64,000 nt of DNA from Sanguibacter suaedae (GCF_016342785.1 NZ_JAEINH010000002.1:158019-222018); one strand, 5' to 3'; positions 35,502-51,416 are shown, numbered from the stretch's first letter. Numbers and translations are program-made. The notes: a model not told the origin generated them from the sequence alone.

Positions 35502-36695
35502 TCAGGCGCGCCCGGCGGTCTCCGCGTGCTCGCGGTGGGCCCTCTCGAGCAGCTCGGGCAGGCCCTTCTCCTCGGCGAGGGACTCGCGGTGCCGTGACTC
35601 GGTGCCCTCGAGGACCTGCTCCTGGGCGAGGAGCTCGGTGTACACGCGCTGACGCTCCTCGGCGTCCACGGACGAGTCGAGCCCGACGTACGCGGTGGCG
35701 AGCGCGTGCGTCTTGTTGACGGTGTTCTGCATACGCCCCTTGGGGCTGAGCAGCGACGCGATCACGGTGACGGTGAGCACCCCGATGATGACGCTCAGCG
35801 AGAGGCTGGTGCTGATCTCGACGACCCCGACGTGCTCGCCACCGTTGATGAACGGGACGTTGTTCTCGTGGAGCGCGTGGAGGACGAGCTTGACGCCGAT
35901 GAACCCGAGGATCGCGGCGAGCCCGTACGACAGGTAGATGAGCCGGTCGAGGAGGCCGTCGATGAGGAAGAACAGCTGGCGCAGACCCATGAGCGAGAAG
36001 GCGGTCGCGGTGAACACGATGAACACGTTCTGCGTGAGGCCGAAGATCGCCGGGATCGAGTCGAGCGCGAAGAGGATGTCGGTCCCGCCGATGGCGACCA
36101 TGACGAGGAGCATCGGCGTGAGGGCCCGCTTGCCGTCGATCGTCGTGAAGAGCCTGTCGCCGTCGTAGTGCTCCGACGTGTGGAACACCTTCTTGGCGGT
36201 GCGGATGACGAAGTTGTCCGCCGCGCTGGCGTCCTCGTCCTCCGGCTTGAGCATGTTCACGGCGGTGACGAGGAGGATGAGGCCGAAGAGGTAGAAGACC
36301 CAGGAGAAGATCGAGATGAGCGCCGCCCCGGCGAAGATGAACCCGGTGCGGGCGATGAGGGCGAAGACGATCCCGAAGAGCAGGACCTTCTGCTGGTCCT
36401 CACGAGGCACCCGGAAGCTCGCCATGATGATGAGGAACACGAAGAGGTTGTCGACGGACAGCGCCTTCTCCGTGACGTACCCGGCGAAGTACTCGGAGCC
36501 CATCTGGGATCCACCGAGGACCAGCACGCCGATGCCGAACACGATGGCGATCCCGACGTAGAACGCCGACCACCTCGCCGCCTCGGCGAGGGTGGGCACG
36601 TGCGCCTTGCGCACGTGGAAGAAGAAGTCGAAGGCGAGAAGACCGACGATCCCGACGATCGTCAGTCCCCACACGAGACCTGATACCTCTGACAC
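35502..36695 (-). CDS. TerC/Alx-type membrane protein
   Basis: A 397-residue protein with about nine helices, of the TerC/Alx family of metal (Mn) exporters and tellurite-resistance proteins. Signature segments are YVTEKALSVDNLFVFLIIM and GGTDILFALDSIPAIFG, with conserved Asp residues in the membrane. The C-terminal 80 residues are charged and cytoplasmic (AEERQRVYTELLAQEQVLEG), an actinobacterial addition. GTG is chosen since GGAGG precedes it at a normal distance and the in-frame extension adds nothing recognisable. Mn export is the best-supported role in the family; not shown here. Confidence 0.9.
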   Translation of the reverse strand: MSEVSGLVWGLTIVGIVGLLAFDFFFHVRKAHVPTLAEAARWSAFYVGIAIVFGIGVLVLGGSQMGSEYFAGYVTEKALSVDNLFVFLIIMASFRVPREDQQKVLLFGIVFALIARTGFIFAGAALISIFSWVFYLFGLILLVTAVNMLKPEDEDASAADNFVIRTAKKVFHTSEHYDGDRLFTTIDGKRALTPMLLVMVAIGGTDILFALDSIPAIFGLTQNVFIVFTATAFSLMGLRQLFFLIDGLLDRLIYLSYGLAAILGFIGVKLVLHALHENNVPFINGGEHVGVVEISTSLSLSVIIGVLTVTVIASLLSPKGRMQNTVNKTHALATAYVGLDSSVDAEERQRVYTELLAQEQVLEGTESRHRESLAEEKGLPELLERAHREHAETAGRA

Positions 36696-36794
36696 GTGAA
36701 CCTCCGGGTCCGCAGCCGACGGGTGCCGGCTCTCCTCCACTCCTCAACGTCGATGGGGCGCGACCAGTTCCCGCGAGCGCGAGATCGTGCCGTC

Positions 36795-37565
36795 TCAGGC
36801 GTGGGCGAGGTCGCGGGCCTCCACGAGGACGGCGTCGAGCATCTCGGGGGTGAGGCGTCCGGTGAAGGTGTTCTGCTGGCTCACGTGGTAGCAGCCGAGG
36901 ACGACGAGGGACCGTCCGTCGGTGTGGAGGAGCCGGACCGCTGCCCCGTGCCCGAAGGTCGGGCGGGGACGCGGGACCGCCCATCCCTGCTCGGTGAGGG
37001 TGGACATGAGCGCCTGCCACCCGAAGCCCCCGAGCACGACCGCGACCCGCACCGTGGGCGAGAGCAGCTCGAGCTCCCGCGCGAGGTACGGGGCGCAGCG
37101 GCGCCGCTCGTCGGGCGTCGGGCGGTTGTCCGGGGGAGCGCAGTGCACGGGCGCGACGAGGCGCACCCCGCGCAGCTCGAGCCCGTCGTCCGCACGGACG
37201 GACACGGGGCTCGAGGCGAACCCGGTCCGGTGGAGGGCCGCGAAGAGGACGTCACCGCTGCGGTCACCGGTGAACATCCGGCCGGTCCGGTTCCCGCCGT
37301 GCGCGGCGGGCGCGAGCCCGACGACGACGACCTGCGCGGCGGGGTCGCCGAAGCTCGGGACCGGTCGCGCCCAGTACTCCTCGTCCCGGAAGGCGGCGCG
37401 TCGCACCCGTCCGACCTCTTCGCGCCAGGCCACCAGGCGCGGGCAGGCGAAGCACCCGGTCACGAGCTCGTCGACGGCACGCAGGGTGGGGGCGCCGGCC
37501 GCGAGCAGGGGCCGCTCCGCCCGGGCGCGGTCGTCGGAGGAGGTGCGGAGGGGAGCGTCGGTCAT
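36795..37565 (-). CDS. Family 5 uracil-DNA glycosylase (UDGb)
   Basis: A 256-residue UDG. GLAPAAHGGNRTGRMFTGD is motif 1 of family 5, in which the catalytic polar residue is replaced by Ala/Gly, and CYHVSQQNTFTGRLT is motif 3. Cysteines at CFACPRL and elsewhere fit the iron-sulphur cluster of this family. UDGb removes uracil and also hypoxanthine and other deaminated bases from DNA. The ATG overlaps the stop of the adenosine deaminase gene upstream by four bases, so the two are translationally coupled. Confidence 0.9.
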   Translation of the reverse strand: MTDAPLRTSSDDRARAERPLLAAGAPTLRAVDELVTGCFACPRLVAWREEVGRVRRAAFRDEEYWARPVPSFGDPAAQVVVVGLAPAAHGGNRTGRMFTGDRSGDVLFAALHRTGFASSPVSVRADDGLELRGVRLVAPVHCAPPDNRPTPDERRRCAPYLARELELLSPTVRVAVVLGGFGWQALMSTLTEQGWAVPRPRPTFGHGAAVRLLHTDGRSLVVLGCYHVSQQNTFTGRLTPEMLDAVLVEARDLAHA

Positions 37566-38614
37566 CGGGGTGATCCGTCCGGTGCTGACCCGTGGTCCGG
37601 CGCCGCGAGCCACGCGTCGACGCCTGCGAGGAGACGGTCCGTCGTCGCGGATGTCGCACGGCTGGCCCTGATCGACGAGCGGGCGAGGTCCGCGAGCATC
37701 GTGTCGTCGAAGGCGTGGACGGTGCGCGCCGTCTCGTACTGTGCGACGAGCCGGGACCGGAACAGGAGCGGGTCGTCAGCACCGAGCGCGACCCGGGCGC
37801 CGGCGTCGACGAGGGTACGCAGCGGCACGCGGTGGTCGTCGGCGTAGATGCCGAGGGACACGTTCGACGCGGGGTTCACCTCGAGGGCGATGCCGGACGA
37901 GACGATGCGGTCCAGGAGGCGAGGGTCCTCGACGGCGCGGACGCCGTGACCCAGCCGGTCGGGACGGAGCTCGTCGAGGACCTCCGCCAGGTGCGCGGGG
38001 CCCAGGAGCTCCCCGCCGTGCGGGACCGCCGCGAGGCCGGCCCGCCGCGCGATGCGGAACGCGGCCGCGAACTCCCGGGTGTCGCCGCGGCGCTCGTCGT
38101 TGCTCAGCCCGAAGCCGACGACGTCGCCGGGCCCGTCGCCGGCGTACCCGGCCGCGAGTCGTGCGAGGGTCCTCGCCTCGAGAGGGTGCCGCATCCGGGA
38201 CGACGCGACGACGACGGCGACCTCGGCGCCGGTGGCCGACGTGGCCTCGCGCGCCTCGTCGAGCACGATCTCGAGAGCGGGTGTGATCCCGCCGACGAAC
38301 GGCGCGTACGAGGTGGGGTCCACCTGGATCTCCAACCGGCCGGACCCCTCCGTGGCGTCGTCCTCGGCGGCCTCCCGGACGATGCGGCGCATGTCGGCCT
38401 CCGAACGGACGCACGCCCGGGCGGCGTCGTAGAGGCGCTGGAAGCGGAACCAGCCCCGGGCGTCGGCAGGAACCCTCACGGCGTCGGTGTCGAGGAGTGC
38501 CGCGGGAAGGCGCACGCCGTGCGCGGCGGCCAGCTCGACGAGGGTCGACTGGCGCATCGAGCCGGTGAAGTGCAGGTGCAGGTGCGCCTTGGGGAGGGTG
38601 GTCAGGTCGCGCAT
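37562..38614 (-). CDS. Adenosine deaminase
   Basis: A 350-residue amidohydrolase converting adenosine to inosine. The metal-site motifs are HLHLHFTGS, PHGGE (usually HAGE), RLGHGVR and the catalytic GADDPLLF. One position, HGGE instead of HAGE, is unusual but keeps the His and Glu. The ATG lies at the end of a hydrophilic leader that is not needed. It begins the transcript of the family-5 UDG. Confidence 0.9.
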   Translation of the reverse strand: MRDLTTLPKAHLHLHFTGSMRQSTLVELAAAHGVRLPAALLDTDAVRVPADARGWFRFQRLYDAARACVRSEADMRRIVREAAEDDATEGSGRLEIQVDPTSYAPFVGGITPALEIVLDEAREATSATGAEVAVVVASSRMRHPLEARTLARLAAGYAGDGPGDVVGFGLSNDERRGDTREFAAAFRIARRAGLAAVPHGGELLGPAHLAEVLDELRPDRLGHGVRAVEDPRLLDRIVSSGIALEVNPASNVSLGIYADDHRVPLRTLVDAGARVALGADDPLLFRSRLVAQYETARTVHAFDDTMLADLARSSIRASRATSATTDRLLAGVDAWLAAPDHGSAPDGSPR

Positions 38615-38758
38615 CCGGCGATTGTGCCAGCCGTCACGGCGACCGGGGGACTTCCGGCCCACGAGCGCGAGCCGCGCCGGAGACACGATGGGGGGACATC
38701 ACACAGGGAGGGCGGGTCCGCCGGCGACGGGCCGGGCCTGCCGAGGGAGGGGACCGAC

Positions 38759-39262
38759 ATGCGAGTTCTGGTGAGCGCGGCGTCGAGGCACGGGGCCACG
38801 AGGGAGATCGCGGCCGTCGTCGCGCAGACGCTGGACCGGGCGGGGTTCGACGTCGACCACATCGACCCGGGCGACATCTCCGACGCGTCGCACTACGACG
38901 CCGTCGTCCTCGGGTCTGCCGTGTACATCGGGCAGTGGTTGCCGGAGGGTCGTGACCTCCTGGAGCGGATCGAGTCGCAGATCGAGGGCAAGCAGGTCTG
39001 GCTGTTCTCGTCCGGTCTGTCCGACTCGCCGAGCAAGCGCTCCAACGCTGCTCCGACGACGACGTCGAGGATCTCGAGGCTGAACGCGCGGCACAGGCAC
39101 TTCTCCGGCAAGCTCGACGTGCTCCAGCTGAGCCTGGCGGAGCGCGCGGCGATCCTCGCGGCACGCGGGAAGTACGGGGACGCACGCGACATGGACGCCG
39201 TCCGGGGGTGGGCCGAGGAGATCGCCGACGTGCTCGCCACGGCACCTTCCGCAGCGCGCTGA
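38759..39262 (+). CDS. Flavodoxin-domain protein, HemG-like
   Basis: A 167-residue cytoplasmic flavodoxin-fold protein beginning VLVSAASRHGATREIA, which fits the FMN phosphate loop, with GSAVYIGQWLPEGRDLLERI for the isoalloxazine region and an Arg/Thr-rich loop (NAAPTTTSRISRLNARHRH). The length and pattern are near menaquinone-dependent protoporphyrinogen oxidase (HemG) and other small flavodoxins. A proper haem gene context is missing, so HemG function is only a possibility. Confidence 0.75.
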   Translation: MRVLVSAASRHGATREIAAVVAQTLDRAGFDVDHIDPGDISDASHYDAVVLGSAVYIGQWLPEGRDLLERIESQIEGKQVWLFSSGLSDSPSKRSNAAPTTTSRISRLNARHRHFSGKLDVLQLSLAERAAILAARGKYGDARDMDAVRGWAEEIADVLATAPSAAR

Positions 39263-39316
39263 GGACCTCGCGCGCGGTGCTCCGCGCGCGCCGATGCTGA
39301 CGCCCGACGAGCCCGG

Positions 39317-39346
39317 TTAGACCGTGGCACGGCTGTCGCGTACAGT
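39317..39346 (+). promoter_or_regulatory. Possible promoter of tRNA-Trp/secE-nusG
   Basis: TTAGAC (-35) and TACAGT (-10) with an 18-base spacer lie about 80 bases before tRNA-Trp. The tRNA, secE and nusG could be co-transcribed from it. Confidence 0.4.
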
Positions 39347-39427
39347 ATTCATTCGGTGGTTGACGTCTACCAGGCTCGGTCGCGCCCAGCGAGGCTGCGA
39401 GCAGGACCGGGAAGGCGTCCGTCACGA

Positions 39428-39500
39428 AGGGTAGTGGCGCAATTGGTAGCGCAGCGGTCTCCAAAACCGCAGGTTGCAGGTTCGAGTCCTGTCTACCCTG
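39428..39500 (+). tRNA. tRNA-Trp (anticodon CCA)
   Basis: Acceptor arms AGGGTAG and CTACCCT pair fully, the anticodon loop is CTCCAAA, and the T arm reads GCAGGTTCGAGTCCTGT. Discriminator G; CCA is not encoded. Linkage to secE-nusG is typical for Actinobacteria. Confidence 0.97.
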
Positions 39501-39605
39501 CTGAGTGCCATCGACGGTGTTCGTGCCGTTCGTGGTGCTGGCCCGGTCACCCGGGGCGAGTCATCGGCAGGTGATCACACGAGCCACGACGTTAGGGACG
39601 AACTA

Positions 39606-39884
39606 GTGAGCGATTCCGCATCCGGTGCCGCCAGCGCCGAGGGCGCCGGTGTCAGTGGTGCGAAGAAGAGCAGCACGAGTCCCGCGAAGAAGGGGAACAT
39701 CTTCTCGCGGATCGCGCTCTTCGTGCGCCAGGTCGTCGGCGAGCTGAAGAAGGTCGTCACCCCGACCCGTTCCGAGCTCCTCAACTACACCCTCGTGGTC
39801 ATCGTGTTCGTGCTCGTCGCCATGGCGTTCGTGATGCTCCTCGACTTCCTCATCGGCAAGGCCGTCTTCTGGGTGTTCGGCTAG
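39606..39884 (+). CDS. secE: Preprotein translocase subunit SecE
   Basis: A 92-residue small SecE with a Ser/Ala/Lys-rich head and one transmembrane helix (LLNYTLVVIVFVLVAMAFVM). The conserved amphipathic segment FVRQVVGELKKVVTPTR before the helix clamps SecY in the SecYEG channel. The GTG start with AGGGA upstream gives the usual actinobacterial single-helix form. Confidence 0.95.
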   Translation: MSDSASGAASAEGAGVSGAKKSSTSPAKKGNIFSRIALFVRQVVGELKKVVTPTRSELLNYTLVVIVFVLVAMAFVMLLDFLIGKAVFWVFG

Positions 39885-40030
39885 CCGTCCAACGACCCCG
39901 TGACGTCGTCGCGGCACAGCATCGGTCGGCGCTCCCCAGGAGGAGACGTCTCCGGGACGGTCACCGCCCCGCAAGTCCATCGCAGCTAGTCCGAGCCGGT
40001 CTCGGTAGTCAGTAGAAAGCAGGTTGCCAC

Positions 40031-40873
40031 GTGTCTCAGGACTCGATCGAGCCGACGGAGGAGATCGTCGACGCCGCCGTGCCCGACGCCGAGAGCGCGG
40101 ACGCGACCGTGGCCGAGCCCGGGGAATCCCCCGAGGGTGGTGCAGCCGAGCCGGTCGACGTCGACCAGGCAGAGCCGGTGCAGGACGAGCCGCTCGACGC
40201 CGCCGGGACGGAAGGCCCTGACGAGCCGGGCGACGCGGCAGAGATGGCGGAGGACGCCGTCGAGTCCGAGGGCGACGAGGACCCCGTCGAGGTCTTCAAG
40301 CGCGAGCTGCGCTCGAAGCCCGGCGACTGGTTCGTCATCCACTCCTACGCGGGCTACGAGAACCGCGTCAAGGCGAACCTGGAGAACCGCATCCAGAGCC
40401 TCAACATGGAGGACTACATCTTCCAGATCGAGGTGCCGATGGAAGAGGTCACCGAGATCAAGAACGCGCAGAAGAAGGTCGTCCGCCGCGTCCGGATCCC
40501 GGGCTACGTCCTCGTGCGCATGGACCTCACCGACGAGTCGTGGGGTGCCGTGCGTCACACTCCGGGCGTCACCGGCTTCGTCGGTCACACCCACCAGCCC
40601 GTGCCGCTCACCCAGAACGAGGTGTTCGGCATGCTCGCACCGGTGCTCACCCCCAAGGCCGAGACGGCGACCAAGGGTGGTGCCTCGGCCCCGGCCATCC
40701 AGGTCGACTTCCAGGTCGGCGAGTCGGTCACCGTCACGGACGGCCCGTTCGACACGCTGCCTGCCACGATCTCCGAGATCAACGCCGAGGGCCAGAAGCT
40801 CAAGGTGCTGGTCTCGATCTTCGGCCGGGAGACCCCGGTCGAGCTGTCGTTCAGCCAGGTCGCCAAGATCTGA
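40031..40873 (+). CDS. nusG: Transcription termination/antitermination factor NusG
   Basis: A 280-residue NusG. Residues 1-90 form a highly acidic extension typical of Actinobacteria but absent in E. coli; then the NGN domain ([31 protein letters not shown]) and the KOW domain ([19 protein letters not shown]). It links RNA polymerase to Rho and the ribosome. It starts with GTG and a weak ribosome-binding site; 146 bases separate it from secE. Confidence 0.97.
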   Translation: MSQDSIEPTEEIVDAAVPDAESADATVAEPGESPEGGAAEPVDVDQAEPVQDEPLDAAGTEGPDEPGDAAEMAEDAVESEGDEDPVEVFKRELRSKPGDWFVIHSYAGYENRVKANLENRIQSLNMEDYIFQIEVPMEEVTEIKNAQKKVVRRVRIPGYVLVRMDLTDESWGAVRHTPGVTGFVGHTHQPVPLTQNEVFGMLAPVLTPKAETATKGGASAPAIQVDFQVGESVTVTDGPFDTLPATISEINAEGQKLKVLVSIFGRETPVELSFSQVAKI

Positions 40874-40938
40874 CCTGATCGTCCCGACGGCGTCATACCG
40901 CGTCGTCACCTACTGAGTCAGAACACGAAGGACCCGAT

Positions 40939-41370
40939 ATGCCTCCCAAGAAGAAGGTATCTGGGCTGATCAAGCTCCAGATCCAGGCCGGTGCTGCCAC
41001 GCCGGCGCCCCCGATCGGACCCGCGCTCGGACAGCACGGCGTCAACATCATGGAGTTCTGCAAGGCCTACAACGCCGCGACCGAGTCGCAGCGGGGCAAC
41101 GTGGTTCCCGTGGAGATCACGGTCTACGAGGACCGTTCCTTCACGTTCATCACGAAGACGCCCCCGGCAGCGGAGCTCATCAAGAAGGCCGCCGGTGTGG
41201 ACAAGGGCTCGCCCACCCCGCACACGGTGAAGGTCGCCACGCTCTCCGCGGACCAGGTCCGCGAGATCGCTCAGACCAAGCTCGAGGACCTCAACGCCAA
41301 CGACATCGACGCAGCGTCGAAGATCATCGCGGGCACCGCCCGGTCGATGGGCATCAAGGTCGAGGGCTGA
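40939..41370 (+). CDS. rplK: 50S ribosomal protein L11
   Basis: A 143-residue L11 with the N-terminal GALGQHGVN-like segment ([19 protein letters not shown]) and the C-terminal rRNA-binding domain ending [11 protein letters not shown]. It forms the GTPase-associated centre with the 23S rRNA and is the site of thiopeptide action. GAAGGA precedes the ATG. Confidence 0.98.
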   Translation: MPPKKKVSGLIKLQIQAGAATPAPPIGPALGQHGVNIMEFCKAYNAATESQRGNVVPVEITVYEDRSFTFITKTPPAAELIKKAAGVDKGSPTPHTVKVATLSADQVREIAQTKLEDLNANDIDAASKIIAGTARSMGIKVEG

Positions 41371-41399
41371 CCCGCTCCATCCCCCAGTACGTTCATCGC

Positions 41400-41422
41400 T
41401 CCGGGAGGCTCGGCCTCCCGGA
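41400..41422 (+). terminator. Hairpin between rplK and rplA
   Basis: Arms TCCGGGAGGC and GCCTCCCGGA with a 3-base loop. It may partially terminate, or protect, the rplK mRNA; a role as an L1 target is not shown. Confidence 0.5.
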
Positions 41423-41478
41423 CAGTGGCAGGGTCCGCGCGGACCCGTAGACCACGACTGCTCAAGGAGAACAAGCAG

Positions 41479-42195
41479 ATGGCAACGCGCAGCAAGGCAT
41501 ATCGCACAGCGGCCGAGAAGATCGACCGCGACACCCTGTACACCCCTCTCGAGGCCGTGCGCCTCGCGAAGGAGACGTCGGTGACCAAGTGGGACGCGAC
41601 CGTCGAGGTCGCCTTCCGCCTCGGCGTCGACCCCCGCAAGGCGGACCAGATGGTCCGTGGCACGGTCAACCTGCCCCACGGCACCGGCAAGACCGCCCGG
41701 GTCCTGGTCTTCGCCACCGGTGAGCGTGCCGAGCAGGCCCGCGCCGCAGGCGCCGACGTCGTCGGTGGCGACGAGCTCATCGAGCAGGTCGCCGCCGGGT
41801 TCACCGACTTCGACTCCGCCGTCGCGACGCCGGACCTCATGGGCAAGGTCGGACGCCTCGGAAAGGTCCTCGGTCCCCGTGGCCTCATGCCGAACCCGAA
41901 GACCGGCACGGTGACCATGGACGTGGCGAAGGCCGTCACGGAGATCAAGGGCGGGAAGATCGAGTTCCGCGTCGACAAGCACTCGAACCTGCACTTCATC
42001 ATCGGCAAGACCTCGTTCTCCGAGGTCGCGCTGGTCGAGAACTATGCCGCCGCGATCGACGAGGTCCTCCGTCTGAAGCCCTCCTCCTCCAAGGGGCGCT
42101 ACATCACCAAGGCGACGCTCACGACCTCGATGGGCCCGGGCATCCCCCTGGACCAGTCGAAGACGACGAAGCTCCTCGGAGACGACGAAGCCTGA
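41479..42195 (+). CDS. rplA: 50S ribosomal protein L1
   Basis: A 238-residue L1 with the two-domain pattern [18 protein letters not shown] and [19 protein letters not shown] precedes the ATG; an in-frame extension would be non-conserved. L1 binds the L1 stalk of 23S rRNA and in many bacteria represses its own operon. Confidence 0.98.
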   Translation: MATRSKAYRTAAEKIDRDTLYTPLEAVRLAKETSVTKWDATVEVAFRLGVDPRKADQMVRGTVNLPHGTGKTARVLVFATGERAEQARAAGADVVGGDELIEQVAAGFTDFDSAVATPDLMGKVGRLGKVLGPRGLMPNPKTGTVTMDVAKAVTEIKGGKIEFRVDKHSNLHFIIGKTSFSEVALVENYAAAIDEVLRLKPSSSKGRYITKATLTTSMGPGIPLDQSKTTKLLGDDEA

Positions 42196-42218
42196 TCGGC
42201 TCGTCTGAGCAGCACTGC

Positions 42219-42255
42219 ACGGAGGCCGGGTCCCTGGGAGGGGCCCGGCCTCCGT
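42219..42255 (+). terminator. Terminator after rplA
   Basis: A perfect 12-bp stem ACGGAGGCCGGG/CCCGGCCTCCGT with a 13-base loop. It ends the rplKA transcript just upstream of the rplJL promoter. Confidence 0.7.
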
Positions 42256-42285
42256 CGTCCGCCTGCAATACCCCGACCTGCGGGT

Positions 42286-42314
42286 TTGGCGCGGCCGTGG
42301 ATGGGCTGTATTGT
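42286..42314 (+). promoter_or_regulatory. Promoter of rplJL
   Basis: TTGGCG and TATTGT separated by exactly 17 bases, placed just upstream of the L10 leader. The predicted start is near base 42321. Confidence 0.75.
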
Positions 42315-42320
42315 TTGTGC

Positions 42321-42472
42321 GTACCCAAGACCGCAGGTCGTCGGTGCTGCCCGGAGACGGGAAGCGTCGACCGAAGCTCCGCACGACGCGGGGGCCGGCG
42401 CAGGTGAGAGCAATCAGCTTCGGACCGTCGTGTTCGTGCACTGTGAGCCCCGCGCCTGCGCGGGGCTCTTTT
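42321..42472 (+). promoter_or_regulatory. Ribosomal protein L10 leader with attenuator
   Basis: The leader of rplJ carries the conserved elements of the actinobacterial L10 leader, namely the complementary GAAGC..GAAGCTC and ACCGAAGCTCCGC segments and the GGTGAGAGCAATCAGC near the end. It is followed by a perfect 10-bp terminator stem, GAGCCCCGCG-CCTG-CGCGGGGCTC, with a TTTT tract. L10-L12 binding to the leader RNA is known in bacteria to favour termination and so limit its own synthesis. In this gap of 341 bases between rplA and rplJ there is no gene. Confidence 0.8.
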
Positions 42473-42536
42473 CGTCGTTCGGGGTGGGAGCCGGGATCCC
42501 GGCGAGTCGTGCGGCACCACCATCGGAAGGATTGCC

Positions 42537-43067
42537 ATGGCGAGGCCGGACAAGGCAGCCGCAGTCGCAGAGCTCACGGACCTGTTCCGCGAGTCCAACG
42601 CTGCCGTGCTGACCGAGTACCGCGGGCTCACCGTCGCGCAGCTCAAGCAGCTGCGTCGGTCGCTCAGCGGCAACGCAACCTACGCCGTGGTGAAGAACAC
42701 GCTGACCTCGATCGCGGCCAAGGAAGCCGGTGTCGAAGGACTCGATGCCGACCTCTCCGGGCCGTCGGCGATCGCCTTCGTCTCCGGGGACCCGGTCGAG
42801 GCCGCCAAGGGACTGCGTGACTTCGCCAAGGCGAACCCCCAGCTGGTCATCAAGGCAGGTGTCCTCGACGGACGCCCGCTGACCGCTGAGGACATCACCA
42901 AGCTCGCGGACCTCGAGTCCCGTGAGGTGCTCCTGGCCAAGCTGGCCGGCGCACTCAAGGCGTCGCTCTACCAGGCGGCGTACCTCTTCACGGCACCCGC
43001 TTCGCAGGCCGTGCGCACCATCGACGCCCTGCGCGAGAAGCAGGCTTCGCAGGACAGCGCTGCCTGA
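42537..43067 (+). CDS. rplJ: 50S ribosomal protein L10
   Basis: A 176-residue L10, starting [20 protein letters not shown], with the rRNA-binding part [16 protein letters not shown] and the C-terminal helix that holds L7/L12 dimers. GGAAGGA precedes the ATG. Its leader is an attenuated regulatory RNA. Confidence 0.98.
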   Translation: MARPDKAAAVAELTDLFRESNAAVLTEYRGLTVAQLKQLRRSLSGNATYAVVKNTLTSIAAKEAGVEGLDADLSGPSAIAFVSGDPVEAAKGLRDFAKANPQLVIKAGVLDGRPLTAEDITKLADLESREVLLAKLAGALKASLYQAAYLFTAPASQAVRTIDALREKQASQDSAA

Positions 43068-43148
43068 CCGATCCCTCACGGGACCGTTCGGTCAACGCCA
43101 CCACCCCACTCTCTGCTTCACGCAGGACAACCAGGAAGGACGCCGACC

Positions 43149-43781
43149 ATGGCGAAGCTCAGCACCGAAGAGCTCATCGAGGCTTTCAAGGAACTCACCC
43201 TCATCGAGCTCTCCGAGTTCGTGAAGGCGTTCGAGGACACCTTCGAGGTCACCGCAGCGGCCCCCGCCGCTGTTGCCGTCGCAGCGCCCGCCGCAGGCGG
43301 CGCCGCTGAGGCCGAGGAGGAGAAGGACGAGTTCGACGTCATCCTCGAGGCTGCCGGCGACAAGAAGATCCAGGTCATCAAGGAGGTGCGCGCCCTCACG
43401 AGCCTCGGCCTCAAGGAGGCGAAGGACCTCGTCGACGGCGCTCCGAAGCCGGTCCTCGAGGCCGCGAACAAGGAGACCGCCGAGAAGGCCAAGGCTGCCC
43501 TCGAGGGCGCCGGCGCAACGGTCACCCTCCAGGTTTGGGTGCCCTGCGGGCCACCTGCTTACCTCCCTGGGGCGCCCCCCCCCCCTGTGGGGGTGCGGGC
43601 CTCCGTGGCGTTCTCGCGCGAACCTACCGAGCCTGGTGGGGGAGGAGCGGGGGTTGCTACCCCGACGCTCCTGGGTTATGCTATCGCTTTGCGCTGGCCT
43701 GTGCCTGCGACCCCGTATAACCCGCGGCACCCGACATCGTACCTAAGCGATGGGCGGGCCCGCGAGGCCGGGGGGTCGTGA
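43149..43781 (+). CDS. rplL: 50S ribosomal protein L7/L12 with abnormal C-terminal extension
   Basis: The first 127 residues are a full L7/L12: the N-terminal dimer domain [20 protein letters not shown], the Ala-rich hinge and the C-terminal factor-binding domain, ending in [12 protein letters not shown]7/L12 normally stops after TL-K. Here codon 128 is CAG instead of AAG, and the frame then runs 83 codons through Pro/Gly-rich, non-conserved sequence ([18 protein letters not shown]...) to a TGA. The rpoB promoter lies inside this extension, so the true gene should end near base 43535. A stop-codon loss in the strain, a recent indel or a sequence error explains it. Core identification is certain; the extended form is doubtful. 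Confidence 0.9.
   Translation: MAKLSTEELIEAFKELTLIELSEFVKAFEDTFEVTAAAPAAVAVAAPAAGGAAEAEEEKDEFDVILEAAGDKKIQVIKEVRALTSLGLKEAKDLVDGAPKPVLEAANKETAEKAKAALEGAGATVTLQVWVPCGPPAYLPGAPPPPVGVRASVAFSREPTEPGGGGAGVATPTLLGYAIALRWPVPATPYNPRHPTSYLSDGRAREAGGS
43575..43585 (+). repeat. Homopolymer of 11 C
   Basis: Eleven consecutive C residues directly followed by TGTGGGGG, downstream of the abnormal rplL end. Such runs are hard to sequence, so a length error here is possible; it lies past the lost stop and cannot by itself restore it. Confidence 0.85.
43654..43682 (+). promoter_or_regulatory. Promoter of rpoB
   Basis: TTGCTA and TATGCT with a 17-base spacer, in the region where Actinobacteria usually place the rpoB promoter. 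It lies within the reading frame that extends rplL. Confidence 0.7.
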
Positions 43782-43828
43782 TCGCCAGATCGGCTGCAGT
43801 CTTCACGAACCGCAGGGAAGGACCCCCT

Positions 43829-47341
<3,513 letters not shown>

Positions 47342-47351
47342 TCTCGGGACT

Positions 47352-47392
47352 GACGGGGGTGCGCGGCTCCGAGAGAGCCCCGCACCCCCGTC
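47352..47392 (+). terminator. Hairpin between rpoB and rpoC
   Basis: Arms GACGGGGGTGCGCGGCTC and GAGCCCCGCACCCCCGTC form an 18-bp stem with one mismatch and a 5-base loop. It could be an attenuator or an RNA processing and stability site; without a U-tract it may not terminate fully, since rpoC must be transcribed from upstream. Confidence 0.6.
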
Positions 47393-47476
47393 ACGAACCG
47401 ACACCCTGTAGCACCTCCACCGCGCCGGCCGGGAAGAACCCCGACCAGGCCGGCAGACGAAGGAAGTAGGACCACC

Positions 47477-51355
<3,879 letters not shown>

Positions 51356-51373
51356 CCCGTCGACCTCTGATCG

Positions 51374-51416
51374 AACGCCGTGGGGCGGTCCCATCGAGGG
51401 ACCGCCCCACGGCGTT
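51374..51416 (+). terminator. Terminator after rpoC
   Basis: A perfect 19-bp stem (AACGCCGTGGGGCGGTCCC/complement) with a 5-base loop, 18 bases after the rpoC stop. Ends the rpoBC transcript. Confidence 0.85.

Noticed and set aside
39606-39884. Taking the longer secE reading frame that begins inside the tRNA-Trp gene
   Set aside because: It would place the protein start in a tRNA and add a non-conserved leader; the GTG at the end of AGGGA fits the family length.
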